DNA of 64,000 bases from Allodiplogaster sudhausi (taxonomy: Eukaryota; Nematoda; Chromadorea; Rhabditida; Diplogasteridae). Positions 47,953 to 60,400 of this stretch are shown piece after piece. The stretch is from assembly GCA_945643635.1 (NCBI GenBank), contig CALZFC010000096.1:124001-188000 (forward strand). The letters are read 5' to 3'. Below the pieces are notes generated by a model, which was not told the DNA's origin, did not search any database, and worked only from the letters and a program-made list of their open reading frames with translations. A program made the translations under genes and the position numbers. Every line of letters begins with the position of its first letter. Positions within the stretch are counted from its first letter, which is position 1.

Positions 47953-48249
47953 ATGCAGACTATGTTTTCGAAATTTCTGAATAGCACCCTTTCCGATGTC
48001 ATAAGCAAAAATTCAGATCTAAAACGATTGCCACCTGCAGGAATCGAACCTGCGACCTTCGCTTTACAAGAGCGACGCTCTGCCCCTGAGCCAAGGAGGC
48101 ATGCAGACTATGTTTTCGAAATTTCTGAATAGCATCCTTTTCCGATGTCATAAGCAAAAATTCAGATCTAAAACGATTGCCACCTGCAGGAATCGAACCT
48201 GCGACCTTCGCTTTACAAGAGCGACGCTCTGCCCCTAAGCTAAGGTGGC
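40336..48249. repeat. Run of four related higher-order blocks
   Basis: Blocks beginning at 40336, 43446, 46255 and 47881 share the same leading order: CGU with a GTCCATCTGTAGCG spacer and short T-run, chimeric UGU, UGU, CGU. The first three continue with chimeric UGU and UGU, while the fourth has a CGU copy (48473) in the chimeric place. In the first three blocks the chimeric UGU gene has the distinctive CTAAAATTTGCC flank (CGA deleted). Lengths of the first three are 3,110, 2,809 and 1,626 bp, differing by whole gene units. A looser relative starts at 37816. Confidence 0.8.
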
Positions 48250-51200
48250 TACGAGGGAACTCATGCAGGTCTGCATAATATTTGCAGATCTATAGTGATC
48301 ATCAGAAACGGAAATAAAAAAATTTGCCACCTGCAGGAATCGAACCTGCGACCTTCGCTTTACGAGAGCGACGCTCTGCCCCTGAGCCAAGGAGGCATGC
48401 AGACTATGTTTTCGAAATTTCTGAATAGCATCCTTTCCGATGTCATAAGCAAAAATTCAGATCTAAAACGATTGCCACCTGCAGGAATCGAACCTGCGAC
48501 CTTCGCTTTACGAGAGCGACGCTCTGCCCCTGAGCCAAGGAGGCATGCAGACTATGTTTTCGAAATTTCTGAATAGCATCCTTTTCCGATGTCATAAGCA
48601 AAAATTCAGATCTAAAACGATTGCCACCTGCAGGAATCGAACCTGCGACCTTCGCTTTACAAGAGCGACGCTCTGCCCCTAAGCTAAGGTGGCTACGAGG
48701 GAACTCATGCAGGTCTGCATAATATTTGCCCATCTATAGTGATCATCAGAAACGGAAATCAAAAAATTTGCCACCTGCAGGAATCGAACCTGCGACCTTC
48801 GCTTTACGAGAGCGACGCTCTGCCCCTGAGCCAAGGAGGCATGCAGACTATGCTTTTTCGAAATTTCTGAATAGCATCCTTTTCCGATGTCATAAGCAAA
48901 AATTCAGATCTAAAACGATTGCCACCTGCAGGAATCGAACCTGCGACCTTCGCTTTACAAGAGCGACGCTCTGCCCCTAAGCTAAGGTGGCTACGAGGGA
49001 ACTCATGCAGGTCTGCATAATATTTGCCCATCTATAGTGATCATCAGAAACGGAAATCAAAAAATTTGCCACCTGCAGGAATCGAACCTGCGACCTTCGC
49101 TTTACGAGAGCGACGCTCTGCCCCTGAGCCAAGGAGGCATGCAGACTATGTTTTCGAAATTTCTGAATAGCATCCTTTTCCGATGTCATAAGCAAAAATT
49201 CAGATCTAAAACGATTGCCACCTGCAGGAATCGAACCTGCGACCTTCGCTTTACAAGAGCGACGCTCTGCCCCTAAGCTAAGGTGGCTACGAGGGAACTC
49301 ATGCAGGTCTGCATAATATTTGCAGATCTATAGTGATCATCAGAAACGGAAATCAAAAAATTTGCCACCTGCAGGAATCGAACCTGCGACCTTCGCTTTA
49401 CGAGAGCGACGCTCTGCCCCTGAGCCAAGGAGGCATGCAGACTATGCTTTTTCGAAATTTCTGAATAGCATCCTTTTCCGATGTCATAAGCAAAAATTCA
49501 GATCTAAAACGATTGCCACCTGCAGGAATCGAACCTGCGACCTTCGCTTTACAAGAGCGACGCTCTGCCCCTAAGCTAAGGTGGCTACGAGGGAACTCAT
49601 GCAGGTCTGCATAATATTTGCAGATCTATAGTGATCATCAGAAACGGAAATCAAAAAATTTGCCACCTGCAGGAATCGAACCTGCGACCTTCGCTTTACA
49701 AGAGCGACGCTCTGCCCCTAAGCTAAGGTGGCTACGAGGGAACTCATGCAGGTCTGCATAATATTTGCCCATCTATAGTGATCATCAGAAACGGAAATCA
49801 AAAAATTTGCCACCTGCAGGAATCGAACCTGCGACCTTCGCTTTACGAGAGCGACGCTCTGCCCCTGAGCCAAGGAGGCATGCAGACTATGTTTTCGAAA
49901 TTTCTGAATAGCATCCTTTTCCGATGTCATAAGCAAAAATTCAGATCTAAAACGATTGCCACCTGCAGGAATCGAACCTGCGACCTTCGCTTTACAAGAG
50001 CGACGCTCTGCCCCTAAGCTAAGGTGGCTACGAGGGAACTCATGCAGGTCTGCATAATATTTGCCCATCTATAGTGATCATCAGAAACGGAAATCAAAAA
50101 ATTTGCCACCTGCAGGAATCGAACCTGCGACCTTCGCTTTACGAGAGCGACGCTCTGCCCCTGAGCCAAGGAGGCATGCAGACTATGCTTTTTCGAAATT
50201 TCTGAATAGCATCCTTTTCCGATGTCATAAGCAAAAATTCAGATCTAAAACGATTGCCACCTGCAGGAATCGAACCTGCGACCTTCGCTTTACAAGAGCG
50301 ACGCTCTGCCCCTAAGCTAAGGTGGCTACGAGGGAACTCATGCAGGTCTGCATAATATTTGCAGATCTATAGTGATCATCAGAAACGGAAATCAAAAAAT
50401 TTGCCACCTGCAGGAATCGAACCTGCGACCTTCGCTTTACAAGAGCGACGCTCTGCCCCTAAGCTAAGGTGGCTACGAGGGAACTCATGCAGGTCTGCAT
50501 AATATTTGTCCATCTGTAGCGTACATCAGAAACGGGAATCAAAAAATTTGCCACCTGCAGGAATCGAACCTGCGACCTTCGCTTTACGAGAGCGACGCTC
50601 TGCCCCTGAGCCAAGGAGGCATGCAGACTAAGCTTTTTCGAAATTTCTGAATAGCATCCTTTTCCGATGTCATAAGCAAAAATTCAGATCTAAAACGATT
50701 GCCACCTGCAGGAATCGAACCTGCGACCTTCGCTTTACAAGAGCGACGCTCTGCCCCTAAGCTAAGGTGGCTACGAGGGAACTCATGCAGGTCTGCATAA
50801 TATTTGTCCATCTGTAGCGTACTTCAGAAACGGAAATCAAAAAATTTGCCACCTGCAGGAATCGAACCTGCGACCTTCGCTTTACAAGAGCGACGCTCTG
50901 CCCCTAAGCTAAGGTGGCTACGAGGGAACTCATGCAGGTCTGCATAATATTTGCCCATCTATAGTGATCATCAGAAACGGAAATCAAAAAATTTGCCACC
51001 TGCAGGAATCGAACCTGCGACCTTCGCTTTACGAGAGCGACGCTCTGCCCCTGAGCCAAGGAGGCATGCAGACTATGCTTTTTCGAAATTTCTGAATAGC
51101 ATCCTTTTCCGATGTCATAAGCAAAAATTCAGATCTAAAACGATTGCCACCTGCAGGAATCGAACCTGCGACCTTCGCTTTACAAGAGCGACGCTCTGCC

Positions 51201-51588
51201 CCTAAGCTAAGGTGGCTACGAGGGAACTCATGCAGGTCTGCATAATATTTGCAGATCTATAGTGATCATCAGAAACGGAAATCAAAAAATTTGCCACCTG
51301 CAGGAATCGAACCTGCGACCTTCGCTTTACGAGAGCGACGCTCTGCCCCTGAGCCAAGGAGGCATGCAGACTAAGCTTTTTCGAAATTTCTGAATAGCAT
51401 CCTTTTCCGATGTCATAAGCAAAAATTCAGATCTAAAACGATTGCCACCTGCAGGAATCGAACCTGCGACCTTCGCTTTACAAGAGCGACGCTCTGCCCC
51501 TAAGCTAAGGTGGCTACGAGGGAACTCATGCAGGTCTGCATAATATTTGTCCATCTGTAGCGTACTCAGAAACGGGAATCAAAAAATT

Positions 51589-52700
51589 TGCCACCTGCAG
51601 GAATCGAACCTGCGACCTTCGCTTTACAAGAGCGACGCTCTGCCCCTAAGCTAAGGTGGCTACGAGGGAACTCATGCAGGTCTGCATAATATTTGCCCAT
51701 CTATAGTGATCATCAGAAACGGAAATCAAAAAATTTGCCACCTGCAGGAATCGAACCTGCGACCTTCGCTTTACGAGAGCGACGCTCTGCCCCTGAGCCA
51801 AGGAGGCATGCAGACTATGCTTTTTCGAAATTTCTGAATAGCATCCTTTTCCGATGTCATAAGCAAAAATTCAGATCTAAAACGATTGCCACCTGCAGGA
51901 ATCGAACCTGCGACCTTCGCTTTACAAGAGCGACGCTCTGCCCCTAAGCTAAGGTGGCTACGAGGGAACTCATGCAGGTCTGCATAATATTTGCAGATCT
52001 ATAGTGATCATCAGAAACGGAAATCAAAAAATTTGCCACCTGCAGGAATCGAACCTGCGACCTTCGCTTTACGAGAGCGACGCTCTGCCCCTGAGCCAAG
52101 GAGGCATGCAGACTAAGCTTTTTCGAAATTTCTGAATAGCATCCTTTTCCGATGTCATAAGCAAAAATTCAGATCTAAAACGATTGCCACCTGCAGGAAT
52201 CGAACCTGCGACCTTCGCTTTACAAGAGCGACGCTCTGCCCCTAAGCTAAGGTGGCTACGAGGGAACTCATGCAGGTCTGCATAATATTTGCAGATCTAT
52301 AGTGATCATCAGAAACGGAAATCAAAAAATTTGCCACCTGCAGGAATCGAACCTGCGACCTTCGCTTTACAAGAGCGACGCTCTGCCCCTAAGCTAAGGT
52401 GGCTACGAGGGAACTCATGCAGGTCTGCATAATATTTGCAGATCTATAGTGATCATCAGAAACGGAAATCAAAAATTTGCCACCTGCAGGAATCGAACCT
52501 GCGACCTTCGCTTTACGAGAGCGACGCTCTGCCCCTGAGCCAAGGAGGCATGCAGACTAAGCTTTTTCGAAATTTCTGAATAGCATCCTTTTCCGATGTC
52601 ATAAGCAAAAATTCAGATCTAAAACGATTGCCACCTGCAGGAATCGAACCTGCGACCTTCGCTTTACAAGAGCGACGCTCTGCCCCTAAGCTAAGGTGGC
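51589..52700. repeat. Higher-order block 3b (copy of 36629-37740)
   Basis: Starts 51589, 51736, 51887, 52034, 52185, 52332, 52478 and 52629. A small difference is the base composition just before the 52478 gene (ATCAAAAATTT against ATAAAAAATTT at 37518). Confidence 0.85.
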
Positions 52701-53369
52701 TACGAGGGAACTCATGCAGGTCTGCATAATATTTGCAGATCTATAGTGATCATCAGAAACGGAAATCAAAAAATTTGCCACCTGCAGGAATCGAACCTGC
52801 GACCTTCGCTTTACGAGAGCGACGCTCTGCCCCTGAGCCAAGGAGGCATGCAGACTATGCTTTTTCGAAATTTCTGAATAGCATCCTTTTCCGATGTCAT
52901 AAGCAAAAATTCAGATCTAAAACGATTGCCACCTGCAGGAATCGAACCTGCGACCTTCGCTTTACAAGAGCGACGCTCTGCCCCTAAGCTAAGGTGGCTA
53001 CGAGGGAACTCATGCAGGTCTGCATAATATTTGCAGATCTATAGTGATCATCAGAAACGGAAATCAAAAAATTTGCCACCTGCAGGAATCGAACCTGCGA
53101 CCTTCGCTTTACGAGAGCGACGCTCTGCCCCTGAGCCAAGGAGGCATGCAGACTATGCTTTTTCGAAATTTCTGAATAGCATCCTTTTCCGATGTCATAA
53201 GCAAAAATTCAGATCTAAAACGATTGCCACCTGCAGGAATCGAACCTGCGACCTTCGCTTTACAAGAGCGACGCTCTGCCCCTAAGCTAAGGTGGCTACG
53301 AGGGAACTCATGCAGGTCTGCATAATATTTGTCCATCTATAGTGTATCAGAAACGGAAATCAAAAAATT

Positions 53370-53431
53370 TGCCACCTGCAGGAATCGAACCTGCGACCTT
53401 CGCTTTACGAGAGCGACGCTCTGCCCCTGAG
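53370..53431 (-). pseudogene. Truncated tRNA-Thr(CGU), GAGGATTTCTG junction
   Basis: The junction of 17098 and 19153, but here on a CGU anticodon body. The junction has therefore moved between isoacceptors, or arose more than once. Confidence 0.9.
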
Positions 53432-53934
53432 GATTTCTGAATAGCATCCTTTTCCGATGTCATAAGCAAAAATTCAGATCTAAAACGATTGCCACCTGCA
53501 GGAATCGAACCTGCGACCTTCGCTTTACAAGAGCGACGCTCTGCCCCTAAGCTAAGGTGGCTACGAGGGAACTCATGCAGGTCTGCATAATATTTGCAGA
53601 TCTATAGTGATCATCAGAAACGGAAATCAAAAAATTTGCCACCTGCAGGAATCGAACCTGCGACCTTCGCTTTACGAGAGCGACGCTCTGCCCCTGAGCC
53701 AAGGAGGCATGCAGACTATGCTTTTTCGAAATTTCTGAATAGCATCCTTTTCCGATGTCATAAGCAAAAATTCAGATCTAAAACGATTGCCACCTGCAGG
53801 AATCGAACCTGCGACCTTCGCTTTACAAGAGCGACGCTCTGCCCCTAAGCTAAGGTGGCTACGAGGGAACTCATGCAGGTCTGCATAATATTTGCAGATC
53901 TATAGTGATCATCAGAAACGGAAATCAAAAAATT

Positions 53935-54005
53935 TGCCACCTGCAGGAATCGAACCTGCGACCTTCGCTTTACGAGAGCGACGCTCTGCCCTGAGCCAAG
54001 GAGGC
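53935..54005 (-). tRNA. tRNA-Thr(CGU), 71 nt, third copy with the short D loop
   Basis: It has the same D-loop deletion as at 22838 and 22988 but about 31 kb away. The truncated copy at 55984 carries it too. Shared descent by exchange, or recurrent slippage in the C-run, are both possible. Confidence 0.82.
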
Positions 54006-54231
54006 ATGCAGACTATGCTTTTTCGAAATTTCTGAATAGCATCCTTTTCCGATGTCATAAGCAAAAATTCAGATCTAAAACGATTGCCACCTGCAGGAAT
54101 CGAACCTGCGACCTTCGCTTTACAAGAGCGACGCTCTGCCCCTAAGCTAAGGTGGCTACGAGGGAACTCATGCAGGTCTGCATAATATTTGTCCATCTAT
54201 AGTGTACATCAGAAACGGAAATCAAAAAATT

Positions 54232-54293
54232 TGCCACCTGCAGGAATCGAACCTGCGACCTTCGCTTTACGAGAGCGACGCTCTGCCCCTGAG
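54232..54293 (-). pseudogene. Truncated tRNA-Thr(CGU), GAGGATTTCTG junction
   Basis: Lies 862 bp after the 53370 copy. The block is truncated CGU, UGU, CGU, UGU. Confidence 0.9.
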
Positions 54294-55983
54294 GATTTCT
54301 GAATAGCATCCTTTTCCGATGTCATAAGCAAAAATTCAGATCTAAAACGATTGCCACCTGCAGGAATCGAACCTGCGACCTTCGCTTTACAAGAGCGACG
54401 CTCTGCCCCTAAGCTAAGGTGGCTACGAGGGAACTCATGCAGGTCTGCATAATATTTGCAGATCTATAGTGATCATCAGAAACGGAAATCAAAAAATTTG
54501 CCACCTGCAGGAATCGAACCTGCGACCTTCGCTTTACGAGAGCGACGCTCTGCCCCTGAGCCAAGGAGGCATGCAGACTAAGCTTTTTCGAAATTTCTGA
54601 ATAGCATCCTTTTCCGATGTCATAAGCAAAAATTCAGATCTAAAACGATTGCCACCTGCAGGAATCGAACCTGCGACCTTCGCTTTACAAGAGCGACGCT
54701 CTGCCCCTAAGCTAAGGTGGCTACGAGGGAACTCATGCAGGTCTGCATAATATTTGTCCATCTGTAGCGTACATCAGAAACGGAATCAAAAAATTTGCCA
54801 CCTGCAGGAATCGAACCTGCGACCTTCGCTTTACGAGAGCGACGCTCTGCCCCTGAGCCAAGGAGGCATGCAGACTATGCTTTTTCGAAATTTCTGAATA
54901 GCATCCTTTTCCGATGTCATAAGCAAAAATTCAGATCTAAAACGATTGCCACCTGCAGGAATCGAACCTGCGACCTTCGCTTTACAAGAGCGACGCTCTG
55001 CCCCTAAGCTAAGGTGGCTACGAGGGAACTCATGCAGGTCTGCATAATATTTGTCCATCTATAGTGATCATCAGAAACGGAAATCAAAAAATTTGCCACC
55101 TGCAGGAATCGAACCTGCGACCTTCGCTTTACGAGAGCGACGCTCTGCCCCTGAGCCAAGGAGGCATGCAGACTAAGCTTTTTCGAAATTTCTGAATAGC
55201 ATCCTTTTCCGATGTCATAAGCAAAAATTCAGATCTAAAACGATTGCCACCTGCAGGAATCGAACCTGCGACCTTCGCTTTACAAGAGCGACGCTCTGCC
55301 CCTAAGCTAAGGTGGCTACGAGGGAACTCATGCAGGTCTGCATAATATTTGCAGATCTATAGTGATCATCAGAAACGGAAATCAAAAAATTTGCCACCTG
55401 CAGGAATCGAACCTGCGACCTTCGCTTTACGAGAGCGACGCTCTGCCCCTGAGCCAAGGAGGCATGCAGACTATGTTTTCGAAATTTCTGAATAGCATCC
55501 TTTTCCGATGTCATAAGCAAAAATTCAGATCTAAAACGATTGCCACCTGCAGGAATCGAACCTGCGACCTTCGCTTTACAAGAGCGACGCTCTGCCCCTA
55601 AGCTAAGGTGGCTACGAGGGAACTCATGCAGGTCTGCATAATATTTGCAGATCTATAGTGATCATCAGAAACGGAAATCAAAAAATTTGCCACCTGCAGG
55701 AATCGAACCTGCGACCTTCGCTTTACGAGAGCGACGCTCTGCCCCTGAGCCAAGGAGGCATGCAGACTAAGCTTTTTCGAAATTTCTGAATAGCATCCTT
55801 TTCCGATGTCATAAGCAAAAATTCAGATCTAAAACGATTGCCACCTGCAGGAATCGAACCTGCGACCTTCGCTTTACAAGAGCGACGCTCTGCCCCTAAG
55901 CTAAGGTGGCTACGAGGGAACTCATGCAGGTCTGCATAATATTTGTCCATCTATAGTGTCATCAGAAACGGAATCAAAAAATT

Positions 55984-56044
55984 TGCCACCTGCAGGAATC
56001 GAACCTGCGACCTTCGCTTTACGAGAGCGACGCTCTGCCCTGAG
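55984..56044 (-). pseudogene. Truncated tRNA-Thr(CGU) with short D loop
   Basis: Carries both the GAGGATTTCTG junction and the one-base D-loop deletion seen at 22838 and 53935. Confidence 0.88.
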
Positions 56045-56841
56045 GATTTCTGAATAGCATCCTTTTCCGATGTCATAAGCAAAAATTCAGATCTAAAACG
56101 ATTGCCACCTGCAGGAATCGAACCTGCGACCTTCGCTTTACAAGAGCGACGCTCTGCCCCTAAGCTAAGGTGGCTACGAGGGAACTCATGCAGGTCTGCA
56201 TAATATTTGCAGATCTATAGTGATCATCAGAAACGGAAATAAAAAATTTGCCACCTGCAGGAATCGAACCTGCGACCTTCGCTTTACGAGAGCGACGCTC
56301 TGCCCCTGAGCCAAGGAGGCATGCAGACTATGTTTTCGAAATTTCTGAATAGCATCCTTTCCGATGTCATAAGCAAAAATTCAGATCTAAAACGATTGCC
56401 ACCTGCAGGAATCGAACCTGCGACCTTCGCTTTACAAGAGCGACGCTCTGCCCCTAAGCTAAGGTGGCTACGAGGGAACTCATGCAGGTCTGCATAATAT
56501 TTGCAGATCTATAGTGATCATCAGAAACGGAAATCAAAAAATTTGCCACCTGCAGGAATCGAACCTGCGACCTTCGCTTTACGAGAGCGACGCTCTGCCC
56601 CTGAGCCAAGGAGGCATGCAGACTAAGCTTTTTCGAAATTTCTGAATAGCATCCTTTTCCGATGTCATAAGCAAAAATTCAGATCTAAAACGATTGCCAC
56701 CTGCAGGAATCGAACCTGCGACCTTCGCTTTACAAGAGCGACGCTCTGCCCCTAAGCTAAGGTGGCTACGAGGGAACTCATGCAGGTCTGCATAATATTT
56801 GTCCATCTATAGTGTACATCAGAAACGGGAATCAAAAAATT

Positions 56842-56903
56842 TGCCACCTGCAGGAATCGAACCTGCGACCTTCGCTTTACGAGAGCGACGCTCTGCCCCT
56901 GAG
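56842..56903 (-). pseudogene. Truncated tRNA-Thr(CGU), GAGGATTTCTG junction
   Basis: Heads a five-gene block whose gene spacing is repeated exactly 6,509 bp later, at 63351. Confidence 0.9.
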
Positions 56904-57478
56904 GATTTCTGAATAGCATCCTTTTCCGATGTCATAAGCAAAAATTCAGATCTAAAACGATTGCCACCTGCAGGAATCGAACCTGCGACCTTCGCTTTAC
57001 AAGAGCGACGCTCTGCCCCTAAGCTAAGGTGGCTACGAGGGAACTCATGCAGGTCTGCATAATATTTGCAGATCTATAGTGATCATCAGAAACGGAAATC
57101 AAAAAATTTGCCACCTGCAGGAATCGAACCTGCGACCTTCGCTTTACGAGAGCGACGCTCTGCCCCTGAGCCAAGGAGGCATGCAGACTAAGCTTTTTCG
57201 AAATTTCTGAATAGCATCCTTTTCCGATGTCATAAGCAAAAATTCAGATCTAAAACGATTGCCACCTGCAGGAATCGAACCTGCGACCTTCGCTTTACAA
57301 GAGCGACGCTCTGCCCCTAAGCTAAGGTGGCTACGAGGGAACTCATGCAGGTCTGCATAATATTTGTCCATCTGTAGCGTACATCAGAAACGGAAATCAA
57401 AAAATTTGCCACCTGCAGGAATCGAACCTGCGACCTTCGCTTTACGAGAGCGACGCTCTGCCCCTGAGCCAAGGAGGC
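56842..57478. repeat. Higher-order block 4a (copy at 63351-63987)
   Basis: Gene starts 56842 (truncated), 56962, 57109, 57260 and 57407 recur at exactly +6,509 bp. Confidence 0.82.
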
Positions 57479-60400
57479 ATGCAGACTATGCTTTTTCGAA
57501 ATTTCTGAATAGCATCCTTTTCCGATGTCATAAGCAAAAATTCAGATCTAAAACGATTGCCACCTGCAGGAATCGAACCTGCGACCTTCGCTTTACAAGA
57601 GCGACGCTCTGCCCCTAAGCTAAGGTGGCTACGAGGGAACTCATGCAGGTCTGCATAATATTTGTCCATCTATAGTGATCATCAGAAACGGAAATCAAAA
57701 AATTTGCCACCTGCAGGAATCGAACCTGCGACCTTCGCTTTACGAGAGCGACGCTCTGCCCCTGAGCCAAGGAGGCATGCAGACTATGCTTTTTCGAAAT
57801 TTCTGAATAGCATCCTTTTCCGATGTCATAAGCAAAAATTCAGATCTAAAACGATTGCCACCTGCAGGAATCGAACCTGCGACCTTCGCTTTACAAGAGC
57901 GACGCTCTGCCCCTAAGCTAAGGTGGCTACGAGGGAACTCATGCAGGTCTGCATAATATTTGTCCATCTATAGCGTCTTCAGAAACGGGAATCAAAAAAT
58001 TTGCCACCTGCAGGAATCGAACCTGCGACCTTCGCTTTACGAGAGCGACGCTCTGCCCCTAAGCTAAGGTGGCTACGAGGGAACTCATGCAGGTCTGCAT
58101 AATATTTGTCCATCTGTAGCGTACATCAGAAACGGAATCAAAAAATTTGCCACCTGCAGGAATCGAACCTGCGACCTTCGCTTTACGAGAGCGACGCTCT
58201 GCCCCTGAGCCAAGGAGGCATGCAGACTATGCTTTTTCGAAATTTCTGAATAGCATCCTTTTCCGATGTCATAAGCAAAAATTCAGATCTAAAACGATTG
58301 CCACCTGCAGGAATCGAACCTGCGACCTTCGCTTTACAAGAGCGACGCTCTGCCCCTAAGCTAAGGTGGCTACGAGGGAACTCATGCAGGTCTGCATAAT
58401 ATTTGTCCATCTATAGTGATCATCAGAAACGGAAATCAAAAAATTTGCCACCTGCAGGAATCGAACCTGCGACCTTCGCTTTACGAGAGCGACGCTCTGC
58501 CCCTGAGCCAAGGAGGCATGCAGACTATGCTTTTTCGAAATTTCTGAATAGCATCCTTTTCCGATGTCATAAGCAAAAATTCAGATCTAAAACGATTGCC
58601 ACCTGCAGGAATCGAACCTGCGACCTTCGCTTTACAAGAGCGACGCTCTGCCCCTAAGCTAAGGTGGCTACGAGGGAACTCATGCAGGTCTGCATAATAT
58701 TTGTCCATCTGTAGCGTACTTCAGAAACGGGAATCAAAAAATTTGCCACCTGCAGGAATCGAACCTGCGACCTTCGCTTTACGAGAGCGACGCTCTGCCC
58801 CTAAGCTAAGGTGGCTACGAGGGAACTCATGCAGGTCTGCATAATATTTGTCCATCTATAGTGACATCAGAAACGGAAATCAAAAAATTTGCCACCTGCA
58901 GGAATCGAACCTGCGACCTTCGCTTTACGAGAGCGACGCTCTGCCCCTGAGCCAAGGAGGCATGCAGACTATGCTTTTTCGAAATTTCTGAATAGCATCC
59001 TTTTCCGATGTCATAAGCAAAAATTCAGATCTAAAACGATTGCCACCTGCAGGAATCGAACCTGCGACCTTCGCTTTACAAGAGCGACGCTCTGCCCCTA
59101 AGCTAAGGTGGCTACGAGGGAACTCATGCAGGTCTGCATAATATTTGCAGATCTATAGTGATCATCAGAAACGGAAATCAAAAAATTTGCCACCTGCAGG
59201 AATCGAACCTGCGACCTTCGCTTTACGAGAGCGACGCTCTGCCCCTGAGCCAAGGAGGCATGCAGACTAAGCTTTTTCGAAATTTCTGAATAGCATCCTT
59301 TTCCGATGTCATAAGCAAAAATTCAGATCTAAAACGATTGCCACCTGCAGGAATCGAACCTGCGACCTTCGCTTTACAAGAGCGACGCTCTGCCCCTAAG
59401 CTAAGGTGGCTACGAGGGAACTCATGCAGGTCTGCATAATATTTGTCCATCTATAGTGTCATCAGAAACGGAAATCAAAAAATTTGCCACCTGCAGGAAT
59501 CGAACCTGCGACCTTCGCTTTACGAGAGCGACGCTCTGCCCCTGAGCCAAGGAGGCATGCAGACTATGCTTTTTCGAAATTTCTGAATAGCATCCTTTTC
59601 CGATGTCATAAGCAAAAATTCAGATCTAAAACGATTGCCACCTGCAGGAATCGAACCTGCGACCTTCGCTTTACAAGAGCGACGCTCTGCCCCTAAGCTA
59701 AGGTGGCTACGAGGGAACTCATGCAGGTCTGCATAATATTTGTCCATCTATAGTGATCATCAGAAACGGAAATCAAAAAATTTGCCACCTGCAGGAATCG
59801 AACCTGCGACCTTCGCTTTACGAGAGCGACGCTCTGCCCCTAAGCTAAGGTGGCTACGAGGGAACTCATGCAGGTCTGCATAATATTTGTCCATCTGTAG
59901 CGTACATCAGAAACGGAAATCAAAAAATTTGCCACCTGCAGGAATCGAACCTGCGACCTTCGCTTTACAAGAGCGACGCTCTGCCCCTGAGCCAAGGAGG
60001 CATGCAGACTATGCTTTTTCGAAATTTCTGAATAGCATCCTTTTCCGATGTCATAAGCAAAAATTCAGATCTAAAACGATTGCCACCTGCAGGAATCGAA
60101 CCTGCGACCTTCGCTTTACGAGAGCGACGCTCTGCCCCTGAGCTAAGGAGGCATGCAGACTATGCTTTTTCGAAATTTCTGAATAGCATCCTTTTCCGAT
60201 GTCATAAGCAAAAATTCAGATCTAAAACGATTGCCACCTGCAGGAATCGAACCTGCGACCTTCGCTTTACGAGAGCGACGCTCTGCCCCTGAGCCAAGGA
60301 GGCATGCAGACTATGCTTTTTCGAAATTTCTGAATAGCATCCTTTTCCGATGTCATAAGCAAAAATTCAGATCTAAAACGATTGCCACCTGCAGGAATCG

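Larger units (their letters stand above)
48029..56044 (-). tRNA. tRNA-Thr gene list, segment 7 (55 copies)
   Basis: Lowest coordinate per gene, T = truncated. CGU: 48325, 48473, 48769, 49067, 49363, 49808, 50104, 50549, 50994, 51292, 51736, 52034, 52478, 52776, 53074, 53370T, 53637, 53935, 54232T, 54499, 54796, 55094, 55392, 55688, 55984T. UGU: 48029, 48178, 48622, 48920, 49216, 49514, 49661, 49957, 50255, 50402, 50700, 50847, 51145, 51443, 51589, 51887, 52185, 52332, 52629, 52927, 53225, 53490, 53788, 54085, 54352, 54650, 54947, 55245, 55541, 55839. The last GCCCAT spacer precedes the 51736 gene, and truncated CGU copies start at 53370. Confidence 0.93.
28542..56400. repeat. Central homogenisation domain defined by spacer variants
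   Basis: The spacer B form with GCCCATC occurs only from about 28.5 to 51.7 kb. The spacer A form TATGTTTTCG (in place of TATGCTTTTTCG) occurs only from about 29.7 to 56.3 kb. A rarer GCCATC spacer B form is seen near 28.25, 33.77, 38.52 and 42.96 kb. UGU single-gene monomers are most frequent here. Domain edges are approximate and judged by eye. Confidence 0.75.
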
